From UBA5976 sp037137575 (GTDB taxonomy: Bacteria; Actinomycetota; Actinomycetes; S36-B12; UBA5976), in the NCBI GenBank assembly GCA_037137575.1, contig JBAXKB010000008.1, positions 1 through 43,905 of the forward strand: a stretch of 43,905 nt of DNA, written 5' to 3'. Below, in pieces: positions 1 to 8,260 of the stretch (within the stretch, counting starts at the first letter, position 1; each line of letters opens with the position of its first letter). The notes under the pieces were generated by a model. That model ran no database searches. It was not told the DNA's origin and saw nothing but the letters and a program-made list of their open reading frames with translations. The position numbers and the translations under genes were made by a program.

Positions 1-285
1 GCGGTTGATCATGGTTGGACACGTGCCCGCCGAACAATTTTGGCAGCAGACTTTGTCTCGTTCCTAGCAGCGGTTATTTTGTACTTTATGTCAGTTGGCA
101 ATGTGCGCGGTTTCGCATTTACGCTGGGCCTGACCACAGTAATCGATGTTTTCGTGGCTTTCTTATTCACCCGTCCACTGGTGAATTTACTTGCAAATAG
201 TGCGTGGATGAACAAGGGTGGATCGATGACAGGTGTTTCACCAGAGCGCCTCGGCGCTCCAGTACAGACAGAGGCGGCTCAGTAA
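1..285 (+). CDS. secD: Protein translocase subunit SecD, C-terminal end (partial)
   Basis: The frame is open from base 1 and ends in TAA at 283-285, giving the last 94 residues. The segment starting RTILAADFVSFLAAVILYF, then the GFAFTLGLTTVIDVFVAF stretch with two or three hydrophobic helices, is the typical C-terminal membrane part of SecD (SecD/SecF export family, RND-like fold). SecD works with SecF on the outer face of the membrane to complete Sec-dependent protein export using proton motive force. The tail after the last helix is short and hydrophilic. The stop codon overlaps the secF ATG (TAATG), so translation is probably coupled. The N-terminal periplasmic-type domains lie outside the window. 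Confidence 0.95.
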   Translation, partial: AVDHGWTRARRTILAADFVSFLAAVILYFMSVGNVRGFAFTLGLTTVIDVFVAFLFTRPLVNLLANSAWMNKGGSMTGVSPERLGAPVQTEAAQ

Positions 286-1367
286 TGTCAAAACTAGGTG
301 ATTTAGGTAATCGGTTATACCGCGGCGAAGCTTCTTATGATTTCGTTGGGCGCCGCCGGGTTTGGTACATAGTTTCAGCCGCTTTTTTGGCGCTTTCGAT
401 CGGCACTCTGGGTGTGGCTGGGCTTAACCTTGGCATTGAATTCAAGGGTGGTGCGCAGTACACAGTGGCGGTAGCGGGTGCATCAAATGTTGATGTCACA
501 ACCGCGCGCAAAGCTGTCGAGAGCGCTGGCGCCACTGCTTCTTCGGTGACTATCGTGGGCCAAGACAAGATTCGAGTACAGACCCCAGCATTAACTGCTG
601 AGAAGTCAACCAAAGTTACGAACAGTTTGGCTTCGGCTTTCAAGACGGAACAGTCGAAGGTAAGTTCGCAGCTTGTCGGACCAACTTGGGGCGCTGAAGT
701 TTCCAAGAATGCCGCGCGTGCGCTGGTGGTTTTCCTCGTTCTCGTTGCGCTGTTCTTATCGTTCTATTTCGAATGGCCAATGGCTTTTGCTGGTCTTACC
801 GCATTAGTTCATGATGTGCTTATTACCGTTGGTATTTACGCGCTGGTTGGCTTTGAAGTGACACCGGCCACAGTAATTGGTTTCTTGACGATTCTTGGTT
901 ACTCGCTCTACGACACAGTTGTTGTATTCGACAAGGTTCGTGAGAATACTGCTGGATTACTTTCGGGTAGTCGAATGTCGTACCGCGAAGCGGCGAATTT
1001 GGCACTTAACCAAACCTTAGTGCGCAGTATTAATACCTCGATTGTCGCTTTACTTCCAGTTCTATCGATTCTGCTAGTTGGTGTCATTAAGTTGGGACCG
1101 GGCACACTTAATGATCTCGCTCTGGCGCTATTCGTTGGCATGCTGGTTGGTACTTACTCATCCATCTTTATTGCAACGCCGATTTTGGTACAGATCAAAG
1201 AGCGTAATCCTGCCGTGCAGGCTCAGGCTTCACGAGTTGAGTCACGCCGCAAGAACGGTGCAGCAGAGACCACAACGGCGACCTTTGTTGAAAGTTCACG
1301 CGGAGTCGTAACTGGCGCGCGCCAGCAACGAGTTAAGCAGACTCGCTCGTCTCGTTCAGGTAAGTAA
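285..1367 (+). CDS. secF: Protein translocase subunit SecF
   Basis: A 360-residue protein, normal for actinobacterial SecF. The ATG at 285 overlaps the secD stop by one base and starts MSKLGDLGNRLYRGE; an upstream in-frame ATG at 204 would only add secD-encoded shadow sequence. It shows an N-terminal membrane helix (about residues 25-45), the LNLGIEFKGG motif of the SecD/SecF first periplasmic segment, an extracytoplasmic domain, and a C-terminal helix bundle with LGYSLYDTVVVFDKVREN, the conserved cytoplasmic-loop signature. The C-terminal 60 residues are basic and probably cytoplasmic. SecF partners SecD in the late step of Sec export. Confidence 0.97.
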   Translation: MSKLGDLGNRLYRGEASYDFVGRRRVWYIVSAAFLALSIGTLGVAGLNLGIEFKGGAQYTVAVAGASNVDVTTARKAVESAGATASSVTIVGQDKIRVQTPALTAEKSTKVTNSLASAFKTEQSKVSSQLVGPTWGAEVSKNAARALVVFLVLVALFLSFYFEWPMAFAGLTALVHDVLITVGIYALVGFEVTPATVIGFLTILGYSLYDTVVVFDKVRENTAGLLSGSRMSYREAANLALNQTLVRSINTSIVALLPVLSILLVGVIKLGPGTLNDLALALFVGMLVGTYSSIFIATPILVQIKERNPAVQAQASRVESRRKNGAAETTTATFVESSRGVVTGARQQRVKQTRSSRSGK

Positions 1368-1369
1368 AC

Positions 1370-1900
1370 ATGGATGTAGTCCAAGCGCGCTCAGCAATTG
1401 TTGAGATCGCGGACTACCCAGAACCTGGCGTGGTATTTAAAGATGTAACTCCGGTCTTTTCGGATGCAGCCGCATTCAAATTTGTCGTCGAGCAAATGGC
1501 AGAGGCGTTTTCGGATTGCCACATCACAAAAGTTGTTGGCATTGAAGCCCGTGGCTTTATCCTGGGCGGAGCGTTAGCTCAGTTGATGCACGTGGGCTTT
1601 GTGCCAGTGCGCAAACTTGGTAAGTTGCCGCGAGAAACTTACCGAGCCGACTACGTGCTTGAATACGGCTCAGATGCTATCGAAATACACACTGATTCAT
1701 TGTCAGAGCAAGATTGTGTACTCATCGTTGATGACGTTCTGGCCACCGGCGGAACTGTTAACGCTGCGCTTGCGGTAATTCTGCAAACAGGTGCGCAAGT
1801 TGCTGGCTTTGCAGTGTTGCTCAATCTGGATTTTCTTGGTGGCGCTGCCAAAATTGCTAATGATCATCCGCAGGTGCGTTTAGTCTCGATTTTGGACTAG
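1370..1900 (+). CDS. apt: Adenine phosphoribosyltransferase
   Basis: A 176-residue type I phosphoribosyltransferase that converts adenine and PRPP to AMP (purine salvage, cytosol). The PRPP-binding motif reads VLIVDDVLATGGT around residues 122-134, and the EARGFILGGALA segment near residue 62 is the usual Apt substrate-site region. It starts two bases after the secF stop and lies just before rel; the secDF-apt-rel order is conserved in actinobacteria, so the genes are probably cotranscribed. Length is normal for the family. Confidence 0.96.
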   Translation: MDVVQARSAIVEIADYPEPGVVFKDVTPVFSDAAAFKFVVEQMAEAFSDCHITKVVGIEARGFILGGALAQLMHVGFVPVRKLGKLPRETYRADYVLEYGSDAIEIHTDSLSEQDCVLIVDDVLATGGTVNAALAVILQTGAQVAGFAVLLNLDFLGGAAKIANDHPQVRLVSILD

Positions 1901-1930
1901 TACGAAACTAATTTGGCGTTATTCTTCGCG

Positions 1931-1936
1931 TAGACT
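1931..1936 (+). promoter_or_regulatory. rel: Possible -10 element (TAGACT) before rel
   Basis: TAGACT fits the actinobacterial TANNNT -10 consensus. A start site about seven bases downstream would put the AGGAGG ribosome binding site (1943-1948) almost at the mRNA 5' end, giving a leader of about 11 bases. No good -35 is visible. This is inference from motif and spacing only. Confidence 0.3.
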
Positions 1937-1953
1937 ATTTGCAGGAGGACCTG

Positions 1954-4185
1954 ATGCCAAACAGTACTGCGGCAAGTGAGTCCTTGAAATCTGCCATAAC
2001 AGAGCGGTTTGCAGACAATTGGGAACCACCAAGCGACTTACTCGCTGTAATCGATAGTTTGTTGGCATTTCATCCCGCTAGTTCTACCGAGAACGTGATT
2101 CGCGGATACAAATACGCTGATTACTTCCACCGCACGCAGAATCGTCGCTCTGGCGAAACATACATTACACATCCGGTGGCCGTAGCCGGGATTTTGGCCG
2201 ATCTTGGCATGACCGAACCCACAATTATCGCCGCCTTACTACACGACACCGTTGAAGACACCGAATTTTCAATTGAGCAGCTTGAAGTTGATTTTGGCGC
2301 CGAAATAGCGGGATTAGTTGATGGGGTAACGAAGTTAGACAAAGTTAAATTTGGCAACGCCTCAGCCGCCGAAACTGTGCGCAAGATGGTTGTCGCAATG
2401 GCTAGGGACATTCGGGTTTTAGTGATCAAATTGGCAGACCGGTTGCACAACATGCGTACCCTAAAGTATTTGCCGGCCGATAAGCAGGAACAAAAAGCTC
2501 GCGAAACACTTGAAATTTACGCCCCACTAGCGCACCGTCTCGGGATGAATGCGATTAAGTGGGAACTTGAGGATTTATCTTTTGGCACGCTCTACCCGAA
2601 AATGTACGAAGAGATCGCCAGGCTAGTAGACCAACAAGCCCCTGCGCGGGATGAATATTTAAACAAGGTCATCGATGAAGTTGTCGAAGATTTAAAAATT
2701 GCTGGCTTAGAAGTGGAAGTTTCTGGCCGACCAAAACATTTCTACAGCATCTACCAAAAAATGATTGTGCGTGGGCGCGACTTCCAAGATATCTATGACT
2801 TGAGTGGGGTCCGTATCTTGGTCGATTCAATTGCGGATTGCTATGCAACTTTAGGTGTTGTCCATAATCACTGGAATCCAGTGCCTGGTCGATTCAAAGA
2901 TTACATTGCGATGCCAAAATTCACTATGTACCAGTCACTGCATACAACTGTGATTGGTCCAGGCGGTAAGCCAGTTGAATTTCAGATTCGTAGCCACGAA
3001 ATGCACCGCGCAGCGGAATACGGAGTTGCTAGCCATTGGCGCTACAAACAAAGTCAGGTTGCAGGTAAGTCTGGTCCGGACGATCTTGGTTGGGTCCGTC
3101 AACTTCTGGATTGGCAGCGGGAAACCGAAGACCCAGGCGATTTCCTAGATTCACTGCGTGAAGACTTGGGTGTATCTGAGGTTTACGTATTTACGCCAAA
3201 AGGTGAGGTTATTGCGCTACCCACAGGTGGCACTCCGATTGACTTTGCCTACTCGGTGCACACTGAAGTGGGTAATCGCTGCGTGGGCGCAAGAATCAAT
3301 GGAAGACTTGCGCCATTAGACACTGCTTTAAATAACGGCGACACCGTTGAGGTGCTAACCAATAAAGGTGATAGCGCTGGACCGAGCCGCGATTGGCTCA
3401 AAGTTGCGGTTAGCGCCCGGGCTAAATCCAAGATCAAGGCTTGGTTCAGTAAAGAGCGCCGAGAAGAGGCTATTGAATCAGGCAAGGATCAAATTGTCCG
3501 CGCTATGAAAAAGCAAGGTGTACCGCTTCGTTTGCTAACCAACAGTATGTTGGCTTCACTTGCTGTTGACGGACACTACGCAGATGTCAGCGCACTTTAT
3601 GCAGCCGTTGGCGAGGGTCACCTGGGTGCACAAACTGTCGTGACGCGGTTATTGCATTCTCATGGGGGAGAAGAAGGATTAGTTGAGGATGCCTCTGAAC
3701 TAATCACTCCTGGTGATAGCGGGTCTCGACGACTCTCAAAAACCGAACCTGGGATAACCGTAATCGGCGCAAGTGACACCTGGGTTAAGTTGGCTCGTTG
3801 TTGCACCCCCGTACCAGGGGATGAGGTATTCGGCTTTGTAACTCGCGGTTCAGGAATTAGCGTGCATCGAACGGATTGCATCAACTCTGATTCGCTGCAT
3901 GAGAAAGCCGAGCGTGTGGTTGAAGTTAAGTGGACGCCAGGGCGAGGCAGTGTTTACTTGGTGAACATACAGGTCGAAGCTTTAGATAGAGCTCGACTGC
4001 TCTCAGATGTTACTAAGACTCTGTCAGATCAACATGTCAACATCTTGAATGCTTCTGTGACAACTAACCGTGATCGAGTGGCAATTAGTCGATTCACATT
4101 TGAGATGGCGGACCCATCACACCTGAATCAAATTTTGCGCGCGGTACGAGGTATCGATGGCGTTTATGACGTCTACCGCGTCTAG
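1954..4185 (+). CDS. rel: Bifunctional (p)ppGpp synthetase/hydrolase (RelA/SpoT family)
   Basis: A 743-residue long-form RSH protein that makes and degrades (p)ppGpp in the stringent response. I chose ATG 1954 because AGGAGG lies five bases upstream; a TTG at 1939 would overlap that site. Domains in order: HD hydrolase (LLHDTVEDTE, His-Asp near residues 97-98), synthetase with HFYSIYQKM, RFKDYIAMPKF and YQSLHTTVIGP, then TGS (about 395-455, EVYVFTPKGEVIALP), a Cys-rich helical/zinc region (LARCCTPVPGDEVFGF) and a C-terminal ACT domain. The RFKD form of the synthetase motif is the one associated with bifunctional enzymes such as mycobacterial Rel. Both active sites look intact. Confidence 0.96.
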   Translation: MPNSTAASESLKSAITERFADNWEPPSDLLAVIDSLLAFHPASSTENVIRGYKYADYFHRTQNRRSGETYITHPVAVAGILADLGMTEPTIIAALLHDTVEDTEFSIEQLEVDFGAEIAGLVDGVTKLDKVKFGNASAAETVRKMVVAMARDIRVLVIKLADRLHNMRTLKYLPADKQEQKARETLEIYAPLAHRLGMNAIKWELEDLSFGTLYPKMYEEIARLVDQQAPARDEYLNKVIDEVVEDLKIAGLEVEVSGRPKHFYSIYQKMIVRGRDFQDIYDLSGVRILVDSIADCYATLGVVHNHWNPVPGRFKDYIAMPKFTMYQSLHTTVIGPGGKPVEFQIRSHEMHRAAEYGVASHWRYKQSQVAGKSGPDDLGWVRQLLDWQRETEDPGDFLDSLREDLGVSEVYVFTPKGEVIALPTGGTPIDFAYSVHTEVGNRCVGARINGRLAPLDTALNNGDTVEVLTNKGDSAGPSRDWLKVAVSARAKSKIKAWFSKERREEAIESGKDQIVRAMKKQGVPLRLLTNSMLASLAVDGHYADVSALYAAVGEGHLGAQTVVTRLLHSHGGEEGLVEDASELITPGDSGSRRLSKTEPGITVIGASDTWVKLARCCTPVPGDEVFGFVTRGSGISVHRTDCINSDSLHEKAERVVEVKWTPGRGSVYLVNIQVEALDRARLLSDVTKTLSDQHVNILNASVTTNRDRVAISRFTFEMADPSHLNQILRAVRGIDGVYDVYRV

Positions 4186-4204
4186 TTACTCAACGTGTTT
4201 TGAA

Positions 4205-5434
4205 TTAGCCAAGTTTGGCTGCGCCAGCGCGAGCTGCCTCAAGTAACGCAGCCGTCTGCGCGCGCTGTGAGGTTAACTTTACGACGTCGGCGGTTTTGCC
4301 GGCAGCAGTAGCGCTAGCAATTTGCTTATCTAGCTTCTCCAAGGAAGTTTCAAAAGATTGGACCATGCCGTTAGCTCGTTGCACAACCTCAGGATTAGTG
4401 TTGTGCCACTTTTCATCTTGTAACTTGCGCAGTGCAGATTCCACTGCCTTCAGGCGGCGTTCAATCTTCTCTTTTGCATCCCGTGGGACATGGCCAATTT
4501 TTTCCCATTGCTCTTGAATGTCGCGAAGAGATTTTTTGGCTTGTTCTACGTCTGTGATCGGCAAAAGTGCTTCAGCCTTTTCAAGTAGCGCCGATTTGGC
4601 TACTAAATTACCAGCGAATTCTTCATCGCGAACCGATTCCGAGGCGGCCTTGGCGGCGAAGAAGCGGTCCTGCAACAATTTGAACTCATTCCAAAGCTTG
4701 TCTTCCTTAGCCTTAGCTGCCCGCGGCAGTTCTTTCCACTCGCTCATCATGCGTTTGAAAGCGTTAGCTGTGGTGGCCCACTCAGTGCTGTCAGCAATTT
4801 CTTGTGCTTTTTTGATAACCGCTTGTTTGCCAGCTACTGCTTCGGTGCGCACTGTATTTAGCTGATCAAAATGGACTTTGCGCGCCTTGTCGAAAGTAGA
4901 ACGAGCCTTGCGGAATCTCGCCCAAAGTTCTTGCTCTGCGGCCTTATCGGCATGTGGCAGCGCTTTCCATTCTTCAAGAAGTTCCTTGAACTTCTCAGTG
5001 GTTACTTTCCAAGCATTGGAGTTTGCCAATTTTTCAGCGCTTTCGACCACCACAGTGCGTTTCGCTAGTCCCTGCGCTTTTATTTCAGCTTTACGCGCGG
5101 TGGCGGCGACTTTGCGTGCCTCTAAGGCGGCTTCAATCTGAGTCTTGGCTGTTGCTAAGGATGTCAGATCGCCGATTAGGTTAGGGGAGTCGATTGCGCT
5201 GGTAATACGCTCGGTTACGGTAGTGATACCTTCAATTGAACCCTTACCATCGGCAAGTCGAGCGAGTGTTAACTCGACGTCGGTGAGTAAATCTGTGTAC
5301 CGCTTGGTGAAGAAAGCGAACGCCTCTTGCGCGGTTCCATCTGGGAATGAACCAATTTTAATTGGCCCATTTTCGGAATTAATAAAAGCGTTCTTATCGC
5401 CATCTACGTATCCGAATTCATTTGTTGTGGTCAT
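4205..5434 (-). CDS. DUF349 domain protein, function unknown
   Basis: A 409-residue, strongly charged, helical protein with at least three copies of the DUF349 pattern (W-x-x-L-P-x-A...LW-x-R/E-F), at about residues 145-210, 220-285 and 290-355, each rich in Lys and Glu and probably coiled coil. No signal peptide or membrane segment is seen. DUF349 proteins are common in actinobacteria next to rel and a cyclophilin, as here, but no biochemical role is established. It is convergent with rel, with 19 bases between the stops. A TAAGGT box sits exactly six bases before the ATG and no Shine-Dalgarno sequence is clear, so the mRNA may be leaderless. Confidence 0.9.
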   Translation of the reverse strand: MTTTNEFGYVDGDKNAFINSENGPIKIGSFPDGTAQEAFAFFTKRYTDLLTDVELTLARLADGKGSIEGITTVTERITSAIDSPNLIGDLTSLATAKTQIEAALEARKVAATARKAEIKAQGLAKRTVVVESAEKLANSNAWKVTTEKFKELLEEWKALPHADKAAEQELWARFRKARSTFDKARKVHFDQLNTVRTEAVAGKQAVIKKAQEIADSTEWATTANAFKRMMSEWKELPRAAKAKEDKLWNEFKLLQDRFFAAKAASESVRDEEFAGNLVAKSALLEKAEALLPITDVEQAKKSLRDIQEQWEKIGHVPRDAKEKIERRLKAVESALRKLQDEKWHNTNPEVVQRANGMVQSFETSLEKLDKQIASATAAGKTADVVKLTSQRAQTAALLEAARAGAAKLG

Positions 5435-5440
5435 GCCAAT

Positions 5441-5446
5441 ACCTTA
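5441..5446 (-). promoter_or_regulatory. Leaderless-type -10 box before the DUF349 gene
   Basis: Read leftward, TAAGGT is followed by exactly six bases and then ATG. Seventeen bases further upstream is ATAACA, a four-of-six match to TTGACA. The start of transcription would coincide with the A of the start codon. Confidence 0.5.
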
Positions 5447-5474
5447 TCTCTAATGGAAACTTCTGTTATGCGCT

Positions 5475-6218
5475 CTATTTAGCCAGGGCTTGTTCGATAA
5501 CAACGTTGGCATTTGGTTTTCCGTCTGTTGAGCCACCCTGTACTCCGGCCGCTGCTATGCGGTCGACCACGTCTAGCCCTGATGTGACATGGCCCCAAAT
5601 TGAGTAATTCGCAGGGAGCGGGCTCTTGTTGTAAACAATGAAGAACTGACTACCGTTGGTGCCTGGACCACCGTTAGCCATCGCGATCGTGCCACGGTTG
5701 TAGTTATAAGTTTGGGACCCGGTAGGTTTTGGCAAATTTTCATCAGCGAATTTAAAGCCTGGGCTACCTTTACCGGTTCCGGTTGGATCTCCACACTGCA
5801 GAACATAAAAGCCGCTAGTCGTAAGGCGATGACACGCAGTCATATCGAAATATCCGTCTTTAGCTAGGTGAGTCATCACTGTGCCGGTTTTAGGCGCTTT
5901 GGGATCTAATGCAATGGAGATGCGGCCACAGTTCGTGTTGAGATCTAAGTTTTTTGCTGGAGTACCAGATAGTGGCGCGTTCGGATACTGCCTAGCGGTT
6001 GTCTTTATGGCGCCAGTGGATTTACAACCTGCAACGGTGCTGGCAACAGGGGTGCTCGCTGGTCGATTGGCTACTGCATAAGCCACGATCCCAATAACCA
6101 CGATCCCGGCAAGAACGCTGCGCTTGATCAAGCGATTTTGTTGCGCTCTAGCAGTTCGTCGTGCCTGTTGACGTTCCCATTTAGCTCGGGCTAATTCTTT
6201 ATCGCGTTTTGTTGACAT
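5475..6218 (-). CDS. Membrane-anchored cyclophilin-type peptidyl-prolyl isomerase
   Basis: A 247-residue protein. The first 33 residues are Lys/Arg-rich, followed by one hydrophobic helix (about 34-51), so the enzyme domain should face outside the membrane. No lipobox cysteine is seen. The cyclophilin domain (about 90-245) contains CHRLTTSGFYVLQCGDPTGTG and AMANGGPGTNGSQFFI, the usual active-site segments with the catalytic His-Arg pair. It would catalyse cis-trans isomerisation of prolyl bonds in exported proteins. It is transcribed leftward just upstream of the DUF349 gene (40-base gap), and the rel/cyclophilin neighbourhood matches Mycobacterium (relA-ppiB). A TAGAAT box lies eight bases before the ATG. 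Confidence 0.94.
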   Translation of the reverse strand: MSTKRDKELARAKWERQQARRTARAQQNRLIKRSVLAGIVVIGIVAYAVANRPASTPVASTVAGCKSTGAIKTTARQYPNAPLSGTPAKNLDLNTNCGRISIALDPKAPKTGTVMTHLAKDGYFDMTACHRLTTSGFYVLQCGDPTGTGKGSPGFKFADENLPKPTGSQTYNYNRGTIAMANGGPGTNGSQFFIVYNKSPLPANYSIWGHVTSGLDVVDRIAAAGVQGGSTDGKPNANVVIEQALAK

Positions 6219-6300
6219 GGTTCATTATTCTATGCCTAAACGTCAGTGTTTAAATAGCGGTAACCTTAACTATTCTTGAATTTTTTGGACGGTAATTTTT

Positions 6301-6987
6301 ATGCTAATTGAGAGTTTCCCTGCGGGCATCTGGCAAACCAATTGCTATGTAGTGGCCTCTGCGCGCAATACCGAGTGCATAATCATTGATCCGGGCTTCA
6401 ATTGTGCTGATCAAGTAGACGAGATTATCAACAAATTCAACCTCAAACCCGTTGCTACATTGCTAACGCATGGACACCTTGACCACATGTGGTCTGTTGT
6501 GCCGGTGGCCGATGGCTATGACATTCCGGCCTACATTCACACCTACGATAAGCACTTGCTCGCTGATCCACTGGCCGGAATTTCGGCTGAGACAGTGGCA
6601 ATGCTCGCCGAATCATTGGCTGATATCACTTTCGTAGCACCATCAGCAGTTATTGAGTTTAATACCCGTACCAAAATTTCTATCGCGGGAATTGAGATCG
6701 ATTTGGTGCCGGCGCCCGGCCACACCGCTGGTTCAACAATTTTCCAAATCCACGATGACTCGCAGACAGTCTTTACGGGCGATGTACTTTTTGCTGGCGC
6801 AATTGGCAGGACGGACTTACCTGGTGGGTCGGCGCAGCAGATGAACGAAACCCTAAAGTCGGTAATTTTGCCACTGTCAGATGGCTCACGAGTTTTGCCT
6901 GGACATGGAACTGAATCTACGATGGAAATAGAACGCGCCAATAACCCGTTTCTGCGAAGGATTGCACAAGGATTGTCAGCAGTATGA
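6301..6987 (+). CDS. Metallo-beta-lactamase fold hydrolase, glyoxalase II-like
   Basis: A 228-residue protein with the metal-binding motif THGHLDH near residues 56-62, the downstream His in APGHTAGS, the Asp in FTGDVLF and the final His in VLPGHGTES: the five expected ligands of hydroxyacylglutathione-hydrolase-like enzymes. The substrate may be a thioester of a low-molecular-weight thiol, but persulfide dioxygenase or other members of the fold cannot be excluded. Its TGA overlaps the hisS ATG (ATGA), so it is cotranscribed with hisS, as in mycobacteria. The Shine-Dalgarno sequence is weak. Confidence 0.9.
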   Translation: MLIESFPAGIWQTNCYVVASARNTECIIIDPGFNCADQVDEIINKFNLKPVATLLTHGHLDHMWSVVPVADGYDIPAYIHTYDKHLLADPLAGISAETVAMLAESLADITFVAPSAVIEFNTRTKISIAGIEIDLVPAPGHTAGSTIFQIHDDSQTVFTGDVLFAGAIGRTDLPGGSAQQMNETLKSVILPLSDGSRVLPGHGTESTMEIERANNPFLRRIAQGLSAV

Positions 6988-8252
6988 GTGATTTATTTAA
7001 GGCGCCCAAAGGTACCTATGACGTTGTTGCGCCATTTTCAACGACTTGGCTGCAGGTCAAGGAAGCTTTATCGCGTCCAGCAATTTTGTCGGGTTGTGAC
7101 TACATCGAAACGCCAATCTTTGAAGACACAGCGCTATTTGTTCGTGGTGTCGGGCAAAGTACCGATGTTGTAAACAAAGAGATGTACACATTCGAAGATC
7201 GCGCTGGCCGCAGTTTGTCCTTGCGACCGGAAGGCACTGCAGGCGTTCTTCGAGCCATGCTCGAGAACCGACTAGATAAAGGTCCACTGCCGGCAAAGGT
7301 TTGGTACACCGGACCCAACTTTAGATATGAACAGCCGCAGTCGGGTCGATACCGTCAACACACCCAGGTTGGCGTCGAAACAATCGGCAGCGCCGACCCT
7401 GCCTTGGACGCCGAGATTATCTGGATGGCTCAGTATGGCCCGCGAGAGATTCTGGGTCTCAAGAAAGTTCGATTGTTAATCAACAGTCTGGGTTGCTTGG
7501 AATGTCGACCGACATATCGAACGAAACTCCAAGAGTTTTTAGCCGGCATAGAACTAGACGAAGCCACTCGCGCTAGAGCAGCTATTAATCCGCTTCGAGT
7601 TCTGGACGATAAGCGCGCCGAAGTGCAGGCAAAGCTAGTTGGCGCACCGCTGGCCCCAGATAATCTGTGCGACGCATGTGCCACGCACCACGCAGCTGTA
7701 CTGCAGCACTTGGACGCACTCGGAGTCGATTACGAGAAGGCGCCAAAACTTGTGCGCGGTTTGGATTATTACGTTCGAACCACATTTGAATTAGTCCACG
7801 ACGGACTTGGCGCACAATCTGCAATTGGTGGAGGTGGCCGATACGACGGGTTAATTGAAACCCTTGGGGGTACCGCTATGCCAGGAATAGGTTTTGGCCT
7901 CGGGGTAGATCGTACTTGTTTAGCGGTCGAAGCGGAAAAAATTGATCTAGCGCGCAACTTAACTCGGGGCGCATACCTAATTGCGCTAGCGCCCAACTGC
8001 ATGGACGCGATTTTGGTACTAGCTGCGCGAATTCGGCAAGCAGATTTAACGGCTGAAGTAGCCTTTGATGGCCGAAGTATGAAAGCAGCTATGAAAGGTG
8101 CAGATCGTTCTGGTGCACGTTTTGCAATAATCATCGGCGAAGACGAGCTAGCCGCCGATTCGGCCACAGTCAAAGACCTCGATTCGGGGCAACAGGATTC
8201 GGTAGCCCTAGACTTGGTGGCAGATTACCTGTCCTCTCGCATTACAAATTAA
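6984..8252 (+). CDS. hisS: Histidine--tRNA ligase
   Basis: A 422-residue class II synthetase. Motif 2 reads FRYEQPQSGRYRQHTQVGVE, the histidine-specific loop is VRGLDYYVRTTFE, and GGGGRYDGL and the motif 3 segment GFGLGVDR follow. A C-terminal anticodon-binding domain spans about residues 330-420. Cys pairs in the insertion (CLEC and CDAC) may bind zinc, but this is not certain. Start ATG 6984 overlaps the upstream stop by four bases. Length and motifs are normal and complete. Confidence 0.97.
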   Translation: MSDLFKAPKGTYDVVAPFSTTWLQVKEALSRPAILSGCDYIETPIFEDTALFVRGVGQSTDVVNKEMYTFEDRAGRSLSLRPEGTAGVLRAMLENRLDKGPLPAKVWYTGPNFRYEQPQSGRYRQHTQVGVETIGSADPALDAEIIWMAQYGPREILGLKKVRLLINSLGCLECRPTYRTKLQEFLAGIELDEATRARAAINPLRVLDDKRAEVQAKLVGAPLAPDNLCDACATHHAAVLQHLDALGVDYEKAPKLVRGLDYYVRTTFELVHDGLGAQSAIGGGGRYDGLIETLGGTAMPGIGFGLGVDRTCLAVEAEKIDLARNLTRGAYLIALAPNCMDAILVLAARIRQADLTAEVAFDGRSMKAAMKGADRSGARFAIIIGEDELAADSATVKDLDSGQQDSVALDLVADYLSSRITN

Positions 8253-8260
8253 GGATTAAC

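Noticed and set aside
40..285. ATG 40 as a separate small membrane protein
   Set aside because: The frame is open from base 1 and the product is the C-terminal part of SecD.
1913..1936. TTGGCG/TAGACT as a full promoter before rel
   Set aside because: The spacer is only 12 bases, too short. I kept only the -10 as a weak candidate.
4215..5453. Several long open frames on the plus strand across the DUF349 gene
   Set aside because: They are short pieces in many frames with no family features, while the leftward frame is continuous and has clear repeats. The plus frames are shadows.
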